DNA of 64,000 nt from JAGXFP01 sp039714535. Its GTDB lineage: Bacteria > Desulfobacterota > Desulfobulbia > Desulfobulbales > JAGXFP01. The notes below the pieces were generated by a model that was not told the DNA's origin, did no database searches, and was given only the letters and a program-made list of their open reading frames with translations. The translations under genes were made by a program, and so were the position numbers. Location of the stretch: assembly GCA_039714535.1 (NCBI GenBank), contig JBDLJC010000015.1:1-64000 (forward strand). Reading direction: 5' to 3'. This document shows, piece after piece, positions 17,113 to 25,374 of the stretch. The stretch's first letter is position 1. Every line of letters begins with the position of its first letter.

Positions 17113-18003
17113 TCATCGACTCGGTCGGTTTTGCAGGTGGCGGAGGAGTGTCTGATAGCGGTTGGGCATGGTTCGCTGCTTATGATGGACCAGATAAAAG
17201 TCCCGGGTCATTGCCAGTCCCGTTATCTTGATCTGGTGCAGGGTCCCGTCGGCCAGTTCGTTCTCAACGGCCAATTTTGACAGGACTGTTGTTCCCAGAC
17301 CCTGTCGGGCGGCTTCCTTGACCGCCGCAGTTGAACCCAGGGTGGCTACAGTTTGCAGGGACTGTGGATTGATCCCGCCCTCAGTGAAGTAGTCGGTCAT
17401 GCATTTTCTGGTTCCCGAGCCCTCTTCTCTTAAGAGGAACGGTAGATCGGTGAGTTGTTCCGGACTGATCTCTGGGGGGAGGCCGAGTTTGTCGCTGGCG
17501 ACCAGGACCAGTTCGTCACGGACAAAGGGCACAAATTGCAATTTTTCTGAATCATGTCTAGCGCCGACAATTCCGCAAAATATTTCATGGGCCAAGATCA
17601 TCTCAAGAATCGTGGCGGTGTCTTTAATGATGATCTCGAAGGTGACCTCCGGGAATGTGTCTTTGAACTCGACGGCCATGGTCGGGATGATATAGGTGCC
17701 GGGGATGGTGCTGGTCCCGAAGGCTATTACGCCTGAGACTTGTTCAGCCGATCCGGCCAAGTCATCGTGCAGGGTGGAGAGGGAGTCCAGTAACTGCTGG
17801 GCCCGGGGAAACAGCAACTCGGCCTGGGAGGTGGGCATGATTGAGCGGCCCAGACGATCAAAGAGCCGGCAGGAGAATTCGGTCTCCAGATTCTTGATGT
17901 GCTCGCTGATGGTCGGTTGGCTGATCCCGAGTTCTTTCGAGGCGCCGGTGAAGCTTCTGAGCCGGTAGACTGCGGCGAAGATCTTTAGTTGGTGAAAATC
18001 CAT
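17113..18003 (-). CDS. LysR-family regulator linked to selenium metabolism
   Basis: The 296-residue product has the N-terminal winged HTH (FAAVYRLRSFTGASKELGIS followed by QPTISEHIKNLE) and a C-terminal periplasmic-binding-like effector domain. It most resembles the CysB-like LysR group found next to yedF and selD in Desulfobacterota and Clostridia, and indeed sits 40 bases downstream of yedF here, with selD divergent. It is presumably co-transcribed with yedF and may sense selenium or sulfur status. The effector is unknown. Confidence 0.85.
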   Translation of the reverse strand: MDFHQLKIFAAVYRLRSFTGASKELGISQPTISEHIKNLETEFSCRLFDRLGRSIMPTSQAELLFPRAQQLLDSLSTLHDDLAGSAEQVSGVIAFGTSTIPGTYIIPTMAVEFKDTFPEVTFEIIIKDTATILEMILAHEIFCGIVGARHDSEKLQFVPFVRDELVLVASDKLGLPPEISPEQLTDLPFLLREEGSGTRKCMTDYFTEGGINPQSLQTVATLGSTAAVKEAARQGLGTTVLSKLAVENELADGTLHQIKITGLAMTRDFYLVHHKQRTMPNRYQTLLRHLQNRPSR

Positions 18004-18043
18004 ATTGATTAATAACTCATTATTTGATTAATAATTTGCCGGG

Positions 18044-18454
18044 CTAAGGAGTCAGGACCTTGGCACAGTTCTGTTTGGTTTCAAGGATCTCGACCATATT
18101 CGAGACGGTGCCGACGGCAAGTTTTTCCTTTAACTCGAAATAGTTTAGGCAGGTTCCGCAGGACAATATTTTGGTTCCGGTCCCGGTCAGGTTCTCGAGT
18201 TGTTCCAGAGAGGCGGAACCTTTACAGGCCAGTTTGACGCCGGAATTTACCAGGATCACATGGGAGATATCCTTAGCGAAGTTGGCCAGGGTATCGAGAT
18301 AGACGCCCATCAGATTCGCCCCAAGTTTATCGTCGCCACGGCCCATAACCGCCGAATTGATGTAGATGACCAGGCCACCATTCTTGGCAGCCGGTTTTGT
18401 CTGCCCACTGGATGTTGTTGCCTGGCCCTGGCCCCCACAGTTGCTGTTCCCCAT
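18044..18454 (-). CDS. yedF: Selenium-metabolism protein YedF, short form
   Basis: A 136-residue protein matching the DsrE-like C-terminal domain of YedF: YINSAVMGRGDD, LG..LMG.YLDTLA, VILVNSGVKLAC and GTKILSCGTCLNYF. The ATG at 18454 is preferred because AGGAGG lies eight bases ahead. The usual N-terminal TusA-like sulfurtransferase domain is replaced by a short Gly/Ser/Cys-containing leader (MGNSNCGGQGQ). YedF occurs with selenium-trait genes and is thought to handle selenium, but its reaction is unproven. It is divergent from selD, with about 115 bases between starts for shared control. Confidence 0.85.
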   Translation of the reverse strand: MGNSNCGGQGQATTSSGQTKPAAKNGGLVIYINSAVMGRGDDKLGANLMGVYLDTLANFAKDISHVILVNSGVKLACKGSASLEQLENLTGTGTKILSCGTCLNYFELKEKLAVGTVSNMVEILETKQNCAKVLTP

Positions 18455-18570
18455 ACTTTCATCCTCCTGATGGCCATAGCCTAAAAAATAATGCATGGCG
18501 ATATAATTTATGTTATTTATATAGCAGATGTGAAGATATTGATCAATAGATTATTCCGATGGAGGAGCCG

Positions 18571-19617
18571 ATGCTTTTCAAAAAAAAGACGTTAACGGGT
18601 TTAGCTAGAACCTGCGGTTGAGCTGCTAAAATTGGTCCGACGGATCTGTCGGACGCGCTTGCAGGACTTACCCCCCCAAATGATGCCGATCTGCTGGTCG
18701 GCATTGAGACAGCCGATGACGCAGCGGTCTACCGTTTATCCGATGAAATCGCCATGATCAACACCGTCGATTTTATTACGCCGCCGGTCGATGCCCCCTA
18801 TTGGTTCGGGCAGATCTCAGCGGCTAATTCCATTTCCGACGTTTATTCAATGGGCGGCAGACCGCTGACTGCCTTGAATGTCGTGATGTTCCCCGCCAAG
18901 CAACTTGATATGGGAGTTCTGCGGGAGATTCTCAAGGGAGGCCATGACAAGGTGGTGGAGGCCGGGGCCTGTCTGGTCGGTGGTCATACCGTCGATGACG
19001 AGGAGCCCAAATACGGTCTTTGCGTGAACGGGGTTGTTCATCCGGAGCGAATTATCACCAATGCCGGTTCCAAGCCGGGTGACGCCCTGATCCTTACCAA
19101 GCCCCTGGGCTCAGGGGTGTTGTTCAATTCGGTCCGCTCGGGCAAAATGAGCTTTAAGGAACTTGAGAGAGATACACTGCCATCCCTGGCTTTCCTGAAT
19201 GGTCAGGCCATGGAGATGGCTCTCAGGTACGATCTGCATGCCTGCACCGATATCACCGGTTTCGGCATTTTGGGACATCTCCTCGAAATAGCCCACGGCA
19301 GTGACGCGAGGCTTATCGTCAGGCATAGTGACCTGCCTTTCTATCAGGGCGCTCTGGATATGTACAAAAAAGGCGAAACCACCGGCAGTAATAAGGCCAA
19401 TCGGGCGATGGTCAAGGAGCATTACCTTAAGATGGACGTATCACTCAGCTCTGCCGAAGATGAGCTGTTGTATGATCCCCAGACCTCCGGTGGCTTGCTG
19501 CTCTCTCTGCCTGGAGATCAGGCCGTGAAATTACTGGCAGAGCTTAGGGATGTCGGTATTCCTGCGGCGAATATTGGTGAAATAACGGATGAACCAGTCG
19601 GCATAACCGTGGTTTAG
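18571..19617 (+). CDS. selD: Selenide, water dikinase, selenocysteine-containing
   Basis: SelD makes selenophosphate from selenide and ATP for selenocysteine synthesis. Translation from ATG 18571 (GGAGGAG five bases ahead) runs through an in-frame TGA at 18619-18621, giving …TCGUAAKIGP, where U occupies the catalytic Cys/Sec position of SelD. The frame then continues without a break through GIETADDAAVY, VSDVYSMGG, VGGHTVDDEEPKYG and TGFGILGHL to TAG at 19615, 348 residues, full length for the family. Conventional calling would start at 18754 and lose the active site. A SECIS hairpin lies at 18635-18654. The TSUP gene follows after two bases. Confidence 0.95.
18635..18654 (+). promoter_or_regulatory. 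Bacterial SECIS hairpin of selD
   Basis: GTCCGAC (18635-18641) pairs perfectly with GTCGGAC (18648-18654) around the 6-nt loop GGATCT. It begins 13 bases after the UGA, the distance expected for SelB recognition, and the loop carries the GG dinucleotide common in bacterial SECIS loops. Confidence 0.85.
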
Positions 19618-19619
19618 GC

Positions 19620-20396
19620 GTGGAGTTTCTTCTTTTGATCGGTACCTTGGGGATTTTTTGCGGTTTCCTCTCCGGGGTGCTCGGCATCGGTGGTGGTATC
19701 ATCATGGCGCCTCTGCTGCTTTATGTGCCACCGTTGTTCGGTTTTGAGCCGCTGCCGATGAGAACGGTGGCCGGTCTGACCATAATGCAGGGGCTGGTGG
19801 CCTGTATTTTCGGGGCATTGGCCCATAAAAAGTTCAACTGCGTTTCCGTAAAGCTCACCTGTTGGATGGGCGCAACGATCTTTGGGGCGGCTCTGGTTGG
19901 CGGCGTTGGCGCCAATTACGTGTCAAACCAGGTGCTGTTGCTGATCTTCGGTGTCCTCGCCTTTGCAGCGGCGGTCCTGATCTTTAGCAAGCAGAAGCAG
20001 GATGAGGAAAGACCGGATATCAAGGCCCTGGTCTTCAGCCGCTGGCGGGCGGTTTCCGTGGCCGGCGGGATCGGCTTGCTTGGCGGTCTTGTCGGCCAGG
20101 GCGGCTCCTTTATTCTCATTCCCCTGATGACTTCTTTCGTCAAAATTCCCACTCGGATAGCGCTCGGCAGTAATTTGGCCATCGTCCTGCTTTCCAGTGT
20201 GGCGGCCTTTCTAGGCAAGGCCGTAACTGGTCAGATAGAATGGCTGCTGGCGGTGCCGATTATCGCCACGGTTATCCCCGCCGCCTATCTGGGCGGCCAC
20301 TTCAGCCAAAAGGTGCCGGTCTTATTTTTGCGGCGCGGCCTCGCTATTGTGATAGCCTTGGCTGCCATTCGGATATGGTGCTCTCTTCTTACCTAA
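19620..20396 (+). CDS. TSUP (TauE/SafE) family permease
   Basis: A 258-residue inner-membrane protein with about eight hydrophobic spans and the family repeats GxGGGxIxxPLL (GIGGGIIMAPLLL) near the N-terminus and GQGGSFILIPLM in the second half. The GTG start at 19620 is two bases after the selD stop, so translation is coupled. Family members move sulfite, sulfonates or other sulfur anions. The position behind selD suggests transport of a selenium or sulfur oxyanion, which is inference from context only. Confidence 0.85.
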   Translation: MEFLLLIGTLGIFCGFLSGVLGIGGGIIMAPLLLYVPPLFGFEPLPMRTVAGLTIMQGLVACIFGALAHKKFNCVSVKLTCWMGATIFGAALVGGVGANYVSNQVLLLIFGVLAFAAAVLIFSKQKQDEERPDIKALVFSRWRAVSVAGGIGLLGGLVGQGGSFILIPLMTSFVKIPTRIALGSNLAIVLLSSVAAFLGKAVTGQIEWLLAVPIIATVIPAAYLGGHFSQKVPVLFLRRGLAIVIALAAIRIWCSLLT

Positions 20397-20624
20397 TGGT
20401 TGTTCATAAACGCTATCTTTCCCCGCTCGAAATTTCCCAGTTGTCACTTATCCCGTATACCGTTTAAAAGGTGGATTATAATAAATACCGCACTTAACCT
20501 TTTTCAGGTTTTCTCTGCCCAAAAAGATATAACAATTGCTTATCAAACATCTTTGCGGCTAGTATTATCTAACTTTTTGTTGTTGGCGAGCTGCTATATT
20601 GAAGTCAAGTTGAGGAAATATCCT

Positions 20625-21893
20625 ATGCGTGCAAATGTGATGCTGGTTGTTGCCACTACTCTTCTTCTGATAGTATCGGTGTTTTCGGAAACCTGTCGGG
20701 CCGAACCTGAGGTTGAAGGGGATATCAAGTGGAGCAAAAATGAAATTAAGATACTCAAGTCCCTCTGGATAAAGAGTTTGTCGCCGCTTCCCCGCGATCC
20801 ATCGAATGGTTACGCCGATAACCCCAAGGCCGCGCTGCTCGGGGAAGAGATTTTTTACGACACCCGTTTCAGCGCCAACCAGAAGGTTTCTTGCAGCAAC
20901 TGCCATCTGCCGACCTACAGTTTTACCGACGACCTTCCTCTGGCCCGTGGGATGGGAACCACCGGTCGGAGGAGTATGCCCTTTATCGGCTTGGCATATA
21001 GCCGCTATTTCTTCTGGGATGGCCGGAAGGACAGTCTCTGGTCCCAGGCCTTGGGCCCCCCGGAAAGCAGGGTTGAGCACGGGATATCAAGGACCACTTG
21101 TGCGACCTTGATTTACAAATATTATCGGCCCCAATACGAAGAGATCTTTGGCAAGATGCCGAAGATCAATGAAAAAACCTGTCCGACCCAAGCCATTCCG
21201 GACCCTACCAATCCGAAAGGTTATGAAGCCTGGCAGGGGATGAGCGAAAAAAACCAGAAACAGGTGAATCGGATTTTTGTCAATATGGGCAAGGCCATTG
21301 CTTCTTTTGTCCGGAGAATCGTTCCGGCTCCATCCCGTTTTGATCATTATGTTGAAGCGGTACTGCAGAATGATGCGGTTGGTATGGATATTCTCAGCAG
21401 GGAAGAACAACTCGGCCTGAAATTATTTATCGATTCGGACAGGGTCAAGTGTATTAATTGCCACAGAGGGCCATTGTTCACTAATGGGGTTTTTCATAAT
21501 ATCGGTGTTTCCGAGAGTAACAAATCTGTCTATGATCGAGGGCGTGCCGACGGCATAAAGCTGATGCAGGAGGATGAGTTCAACTGTCTGGGTGAATATA
21601 GTGACGCAAAACCGAAGGAGTGTAAGTCCCTTAATCTGGTGCCCCTTGAGCTTAAGGAGACCGAGGAGGAGATGGTGGGATCGTTCAAGACCCCATCTCT
21701 CAGAAATGTCGCGGCCAGACCGCCCTACATGCATGACGGCAGCCAGGCAACTCTTACGGAGGTGATGGCGTTCTACAGTGCTTCAACACCACAGACCAAG
21801 GATGCCGATCTCTCCAAAGAAGAACAGCGCCAGTTAGAGGCCTTTATGATGACCTTGAATGGTCCTCTGAGAATCTTACCCTTTGCTAAATAA
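20625..21893 (+). CDS. Dihaem cytochrome c peroxidase (CcpA/MauG family)
   Basis: About 422 residues with a signal peptide starting at ATG 20625 (GAGGAA ahead; MRANVMLVVATTLLLIVSVF). An upstream in-frame ATG at 20400 adds 75 residues that hide the signal and is rejected. Two haem sites, CSNCH and CINCH, and the C-terminal block TPSLRNVAARPPYMHDG with YMHDG are diagnostic of the CcpA/MauG superfamily. It would reduce peroxide in the periplasm or, like MauG, oxidise a protein substrate. It lies between the selD operon and sbtA; a link to peptide modification is possible but unproven. Confidence 0.9.
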   Translation: MRANVMLVVATTLLLIVSVFSETCRAEPEVEGDIKWSKNEIKILKSLWIKSLSPLPRDPSNGYADNPKAALLGEEIFYDTRFSANQKVSCSNCHLPTYSFTDDLPLARGMGTTGRRSMPFIGLAYSRYFFWDGRKDSLWSQALGPPESRVEHGISRTTCATLIYKYYRPQYEEIFGKMPKINEKTCPTQAIPDPTNPKGYEAWQGMSEKNQKQVNRIFVNMGKAIASFVRRIVPAPSRFDHYVEAVLQNDAVGMDILSREEQLGLKLFIDSDRVKCINCHRGPLFTNGVFHNIGVSESNKSVYDRGRADGIKLMQEDEFNCLGEYSDAKPKECKSLNLVPLELKETEEEMVGSFKTPSLRNVAARPPYMHDGSQATLTEVMAFYSASTPQTKDADLSKEEQRQLEAFMMTLNGPLRILPFAK

Positions 21894-21942
21894 TAGTAGC
21901 GTTCTCAGCAAGAAAATTTAGTTCGGTTAATTTTCAGAGTTA

Positions 21943-21972
21943 TTGACAGTCATTGTTAATTACTGCTAGCAT
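21943..21972 (+). promoter_or_regulatory. Sigma-70-type promoter upstream of sbtA
   Basis: TTGACA (21943-21948) and TAGCAT (21967-21972) are spaced by 18 bases, with a TG two bases ahead of the -10 as in extended -10 promoters. It is about 125 bases upstream of the sbtA start. The leader between them contains an imperfect GTTGT..CCTC/GAGG.CAAC hairpin near 22030-22062. Confidence 0.5.
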
Positions 21973-22097
21973 TCCATAAAGCGTGGTTATTTTTTTATCT
22001 CAATCAAGGTAAAACATAACCTGCCAGGGGTTGTTGTTCCTCGTCTGGGAAGAGGACAACAGCTTATCACTATCACTTTCTCAAAATGGGGTTGATG

Positions 22098-22304
22098 ATG
22101 GACAAAAATGACCTAAAAAAACTGTTGGCCGGGCTAAGTGTGGTTACCCTTGTCGGCGGTGCTGGTTTGACGGTTTCAGGTTGTGCCACCACCGGCAGTG
22201 GATCGGCTGGAACACTGGAGCGGCCTGTTGATGTCAGTGAGCGGGATAACACGGAAGGAAACCTCACCGGTTGAAGTGGTGCGGGCTCAATCTTTAGTGG
22301 TTGA
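22098..22304 (+). CDS. sbtA: Selenopeptide precursor (SbtA-like) with in-frame UGA
   Basis: A small gene whose frame contains one TGA (22272-22274) read here as selenocysteine and a second TGA (22302-22304) as stop: 68 residues with Sec at about 59 and a tail …NLTGUSGAGSIFSG. The N-terminus MDKNDLKKLLAGLSVVTLVGG leads to a lipobox-like TVSGC. The ATG at 22098 follows GGGG by six bases; ATGs at 22086 and 22095 are alternatives. A SECIS-like hairpin overlaps the 3' end, and the next gene is the SbtM-type radical SAM enzyme known to pair with such peptides. The likely product is a modified, Sec-containing ribosomal peptide of unknown function. Confidence 0.82.
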
Positions 22305-22305
22305 G
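22286..22305 (+). promoter_or_regulatory. SECIS-like hairpin of sbtA
   Basis: CTCAATC (22286-22292) pairs with GGTTGAG (22299-22305), 7 bp including one G-U, around a 6-nt loop TTTAGT. It begins 11 bases after the UGA, matching the geometry of the selD hairpin in this window. The stem includes the true stop codon. Confidence 0.7.
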
Positions 22306-22474
22306 AATGAACCATAGTGCAGGTTGCACTATCCGTATGTTTTGCTAGTTGTCCAGCGTGACAGGTTCCCGCTGGGAGGTCGAGCAGTATAATGCTAGAC
22401 CGGTATTTTTCGAATTGGCGCTATAGATGAAAATTTTCTTTCTTATGTCCCGGAGGTAAGGCAGAGATCCTCAC

Positions 22475-24082
22475 ATGCGGCGTCAATATTCTGAAAAAAT
22501 CTTTAAGCACTATCCGTCCTGCCGCCGGTTTATGGGTGAAAAAATCCTGGAATTGGCGGCGGGAGCTTTTGCAGCCACCACTGCTCCCAATGATGTTCCG
22601 CAGATACTGTTATCTCTGGCGGAAGAACTCCATTTACCGCCTTTTCTCCCTGATCTGGCCCGGCTGGAACTGCTTATTTATCAGATTGAGTCCTGCTCGG
22701 CTGTTCTCCCGAATGATATTTCCGGTCACCAGATTAATCCAACCCTGCAAACAATCGAGCTCTCCTGGCGCCACCTTCTCAGTCTGACAAAAAAAGGTGA
22801 TGAGGACAGTGGGGTTGTTGACCCCGAGTCAGGCCGTGAAGTTGTGCTCATGTGGCGACAATCCAGCAGTGGTGCATTGTCGGCTAAGGTTGCTGATGAT
22901 GAGGATCTGCTGGTTTTAAAAGTTATTTTAGAAGGTCTGCTGCCAGAGGATGTAGCTTCGGCCGGCAATATCCCGATTGGTGCTGTTGATCGGGCACTGG
23001 ACCGGGCGGCGGCAAAAGGATTGATTTTGACGCCGGGCTCGTTGCTGCGTCGCGATCAGGTGGTTTTCCCTGATAATTGCGTGGTTGACCGAGCCCGTTT
23101 TTTCACTGCTGATGCTTTCACCCTGCAGTGGCATCTGACCCAGGCCTGCGACCTGCATTGTCGGCATTGTTATGACCGGTCCAGTCGCAGTTCACTGGGG
23201 TTGGACCAGGCCCTGGCTGTTCTCGATGATCTCAGGTCTTTTTGCCGTAGCCGTCATGCGCGCGGCAATGTTTCATTTTCCGGCGGTAATCCTCTGCTGT
23301 ACCCGCATTTTTTTGAGCTTTATCAGGGTGCGAAGGACCGGGGTTTTAATCTCGCCATTCTGGGTAATCCTGCTAGCCGTGAAATTATCGAGAAATTGAT
23401 AGCGATTCATAAACCGGCCCTTTACCAGGTCAGTTTGGAGGGGTTGCCGGAACATAACGACTACATTCGGGGTGAAGGTCATTTTGAGCGGGTGATGACA
23501 TTTCTGGACCTTCTGAAAGATCTCGGGATTTATTCAATGGTAATGCTGACCTTGACCCGGGATAATTTGGATCAGGTGATACCTTTGGCTGAGAAGCTCC
23601 GTGGCAAAGTAGATTCGTTCACTTTCAATCGTTTGGCCATGGTAGGTGAGGGGGCCAGTCTACAATCGGTTGCCCCGGCGGATTTTCGGGAATTTTTACC
23701 CGCGTTTATGGTCGCTGCCAAGGATGATCCCTCAATAAGACTGAAGGATAATCTGTTCAATATCATTCGGCAGCAAGAAGGCAGGGAGCTGTTCAGGGGA
23801 TGTGCCGGATATGGCTGTGGGGCGGCCTTTAATTTTCTTACCCTCTTGCCGGACGGCGAGGTTCACGCCTGCCGGAAGTTTCCTTCTCCGGTTGGCAATA
23901 TCCTCGAACAGGATTTTGTTGAAATCTACGAATCCCAGGCCGCTCAACATTATCGGCATGGCAGTGACTCCTGCCGGGGCTGTGCGATCAGGTCCGCCTG
24001 CGGAGGCTGTCAGGCTGTAGTCCATGGGATGGGGCTTGACCCGGCAACAGATCGGGACCCCTACTGTTTTATCGATTCCTGA
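22475..24082 (+). CDS. sbtM: Radical SAM/SPASM peptide maturase (SbtM family)
   Basis: A 535-residue enzyme predicted to modify SbtA. After a ~200-residue N-terminal domain comes the radical SAM core with C-x3-C-x2-C at residues 225, 229 and 232 (ACDLHCRHCY) and the FSGGNPLL 'GGE-like' motif. A C-terminal SPASM-type region has many Cys (FRGCAGYGCGAAF, HACRKFPSPVGNI, CRGCAIRSACGGC) for two auxiliary Fe-S clusters. The N-terminal part contains PFLPDLARLELLIY, reminiscent of HvfC/DUF2063 partner proteins of other peptide-maturation systems. GGAGG is ~18 bases before the ATG, so the start is not certain. sbtA ends 170 bases upstream. Confidence 0.85.
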   Translation: MRRQYSEKIFKHYPSCRRFMGEKILELAAGAFAATTAPNDVPQILLSLAEELHLPPFLPDLARLELLIYQIESCSAVLPNDISGHQINPTLQTIELSWRHLLSLTKKGDEDSGVVDPESGREVVLMWRQSSSGALSAKVADDEDLLVLKVILEGLLPEDVASAGNIPIGAVDRALDRAAAKGLILTPGSLLRRDQVVFPDNCVVDRARFFTADAFTLQWHLTQACDLHCRHCYDRSSRSSLGLDQALAVLDDLRSFCRSRHARGNVSFSGGNPLLYPHFFELYQGAKDRGFNLAILGNPASREIIEKLIAIHKPALYQVSLEGLPEHNDYIRGEGHFERVMTFLDLLKDLGIYSMVMLTLTRDNLDQVIPLAEKLRGKVDSFTFNRLAMVGEGASLQSVAPADFREFLPAFMVAAKDDPSIRLKDNLFNIIRQQEGRELFRGCAGYGCGAAFNFLTLLPDGEVHACRKFPSPVGNILEQDFVEIYESQAAQHYRHGSDSCRGCAIRSACGGCQAVVHGMGLDPATDRDPYCFIDS

Positions 24083-24177
24083 TCTTGGCCAATGGTTCTT
24101 GCCATCATGAAATAGACCCATGTCTGGGTTGTTCAAGCATACCGGTTTGTGACTATACTGTTTTATGGAGATGATTT

Positions 24178-25350
24178 ATGTTCAGGATAAAGATTGTCAA
24201 TAAGATTGCGGCCGAGGGCCTTGAGCTTCTCGGCGATAACTATGTGGCTCGTGATAACGAGGCGGATCCCCAAGCCATTGTTGTGCGCAGTTCCGAGATA
24301 GATACCGGTGCTTATCCTTCTCTGTTGGCAGTAGCCAGGGCCGGGGCTGGCGTGAACAATATTACGGTTGAAAAGGCCACTGACCAGGGGATCTGCATTC
24401 TTAATACGCCGGGGGCAAATGCCAATGCAGTCGCGGAACTGGTCTTTATCATGTTGGGTATAAGCGCCCGCAACATTCATCAGGGTATGGATTTTTGCCA
24501 GAGCCTGGCTGGTTTGTCCGAACCGGCGGTCAAGGAAAGGATTGAGGCCCGGAAAAAACAATTCCGGGGTTTTGAGCTGGCGGGCAAGACCCTTGGGGTT
24601 CTCGGCCTGGGCAAGATCGGCCTGCGGGTTGCTAATGCCGGGATAAATCATGGTATGCGGGTGGTGGGTTTCGATCCCTTTCCAGCCATGGAAAATATTC
24701 ATCAACTATCCGCCGAGGTGGTGCTGACCCGTTCCCTCAATGAGTTGCTGGCCAAAGCGGAAATCCTGACGCTGCACCTGCCGTTGAGCAGTAAAACCAG
24801 AGGCTTGGTCAATAGTGAGTTGCTGAACAGATTGGCTAATGGCACCATCCTGGTTAATTATTCTCGGAGCGAGATCGTTGAAGAATCGGCGGTACTGACA
24901 GCCCTGGGCAGCGGCAAACTGGCTACCTATATCACCGATTTCCCCACGGCGGCAGTAGTCGAGCATCCGCAGATCATCTGTTCACCGCATCTGGGCGCCA
25001 GCACCTCGGAGTCAGAAGAACAATGCGCCCGCCTGGCAGTTAGCCAGTTGAAGGCCTATCTTGAATATGGCTCCGTGGGCAGGAGCGTCAATTTCCCGAC
25101 GGCCGAGTCGATCCCTGCGGCCAATGTCCACACCAGGCTGATCATGATCAATCAGGATATGCCGGGTATGATCGGTTTTGCCTCCCAGACCATTGGCGCC
25201 AGCGGTATCAATATCGTCAGTTATCTTAATGAGAGTAATGGTGTTATCGGTTACAATATCATCGATCTTGAGAGCACTATCCCAGACCAGGTGCTGGCCC
25301 AGATAAAAGAGCATCCCGGAGTGATCCGGACCAGAATCATCAATTTCTGA
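24178..25350 (+). CDS. serA: D-3-phosphoglycerate dehydrogenase-like enzyme with ACT domain
   Basis: The 390-residue product oxidises a D-2-hydroxyacid with NAD+, most likely 3-phosphoglycerate at the first step of serine synthesis. Visible are the substrate region GAGVNNITVEKATDQGI, the Rossmann motif GLGKIG, the catalytic Arg in NYSRSEIV, and the catalytic His in CSPHLGAST, then a C-terminal ACT-like regulatory domain (MINQDMPGMIGFASQTIG). GGAGATG precedes the ATG. Serine is the precursor of Ser-tRNA(Sec), but its position here may be chance. Confidence 0.87.
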   Translation: MFRIKIVNKIAAEGLELLGDNYVARDNEADPQAIVVRSSEIDTGAYPSLLAVARAGAGVNNITVEKATDQGICILNTPGANANAVAELVFIMLGISARNIHQGMDFCQSLAGLSEPAVKERIEARKKQFRGFELAGKTLGVLGLGKIGLRVANAGINHGMRVVGFDPFPAMENIHQLSAEVVLTRSLNELLAKAEILTLHLPLSSKTRGLVNSELLNRLANGTILVNYSRSEIVEESAVLTALGSGKLATYITDFPTAAVVEHPQIICSPHLGASTSESEEQCARLAVSQLKAYLEYGSVGRSVNFPTAESIPAANVHTRLIMINQDMPGMIGFASQTIGASGINIVSYLNESNGVIGYNIIDLESTIPDQVLAQIKEHPGVIRTRIINF

Positions 25351-25374
25351 TAACTTACAGGGAGTGAAGAAGGC

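Noticed and set aside
18754..19617. selD starting at the first ATG after the TGA
   Set aside because: This start would remove the glycine-rich N-terminus and catalytic Sec; the frame is coding from 18571 with a good ribosome-binding site and SECIS.
20400..20624. Upstream extension of the dihaem peroxidase
   Set aside because: The 75 extra residues are not protein-like for this family and would bury the signal peptide that starts at 20625 behind a proper ribosome-binding site.
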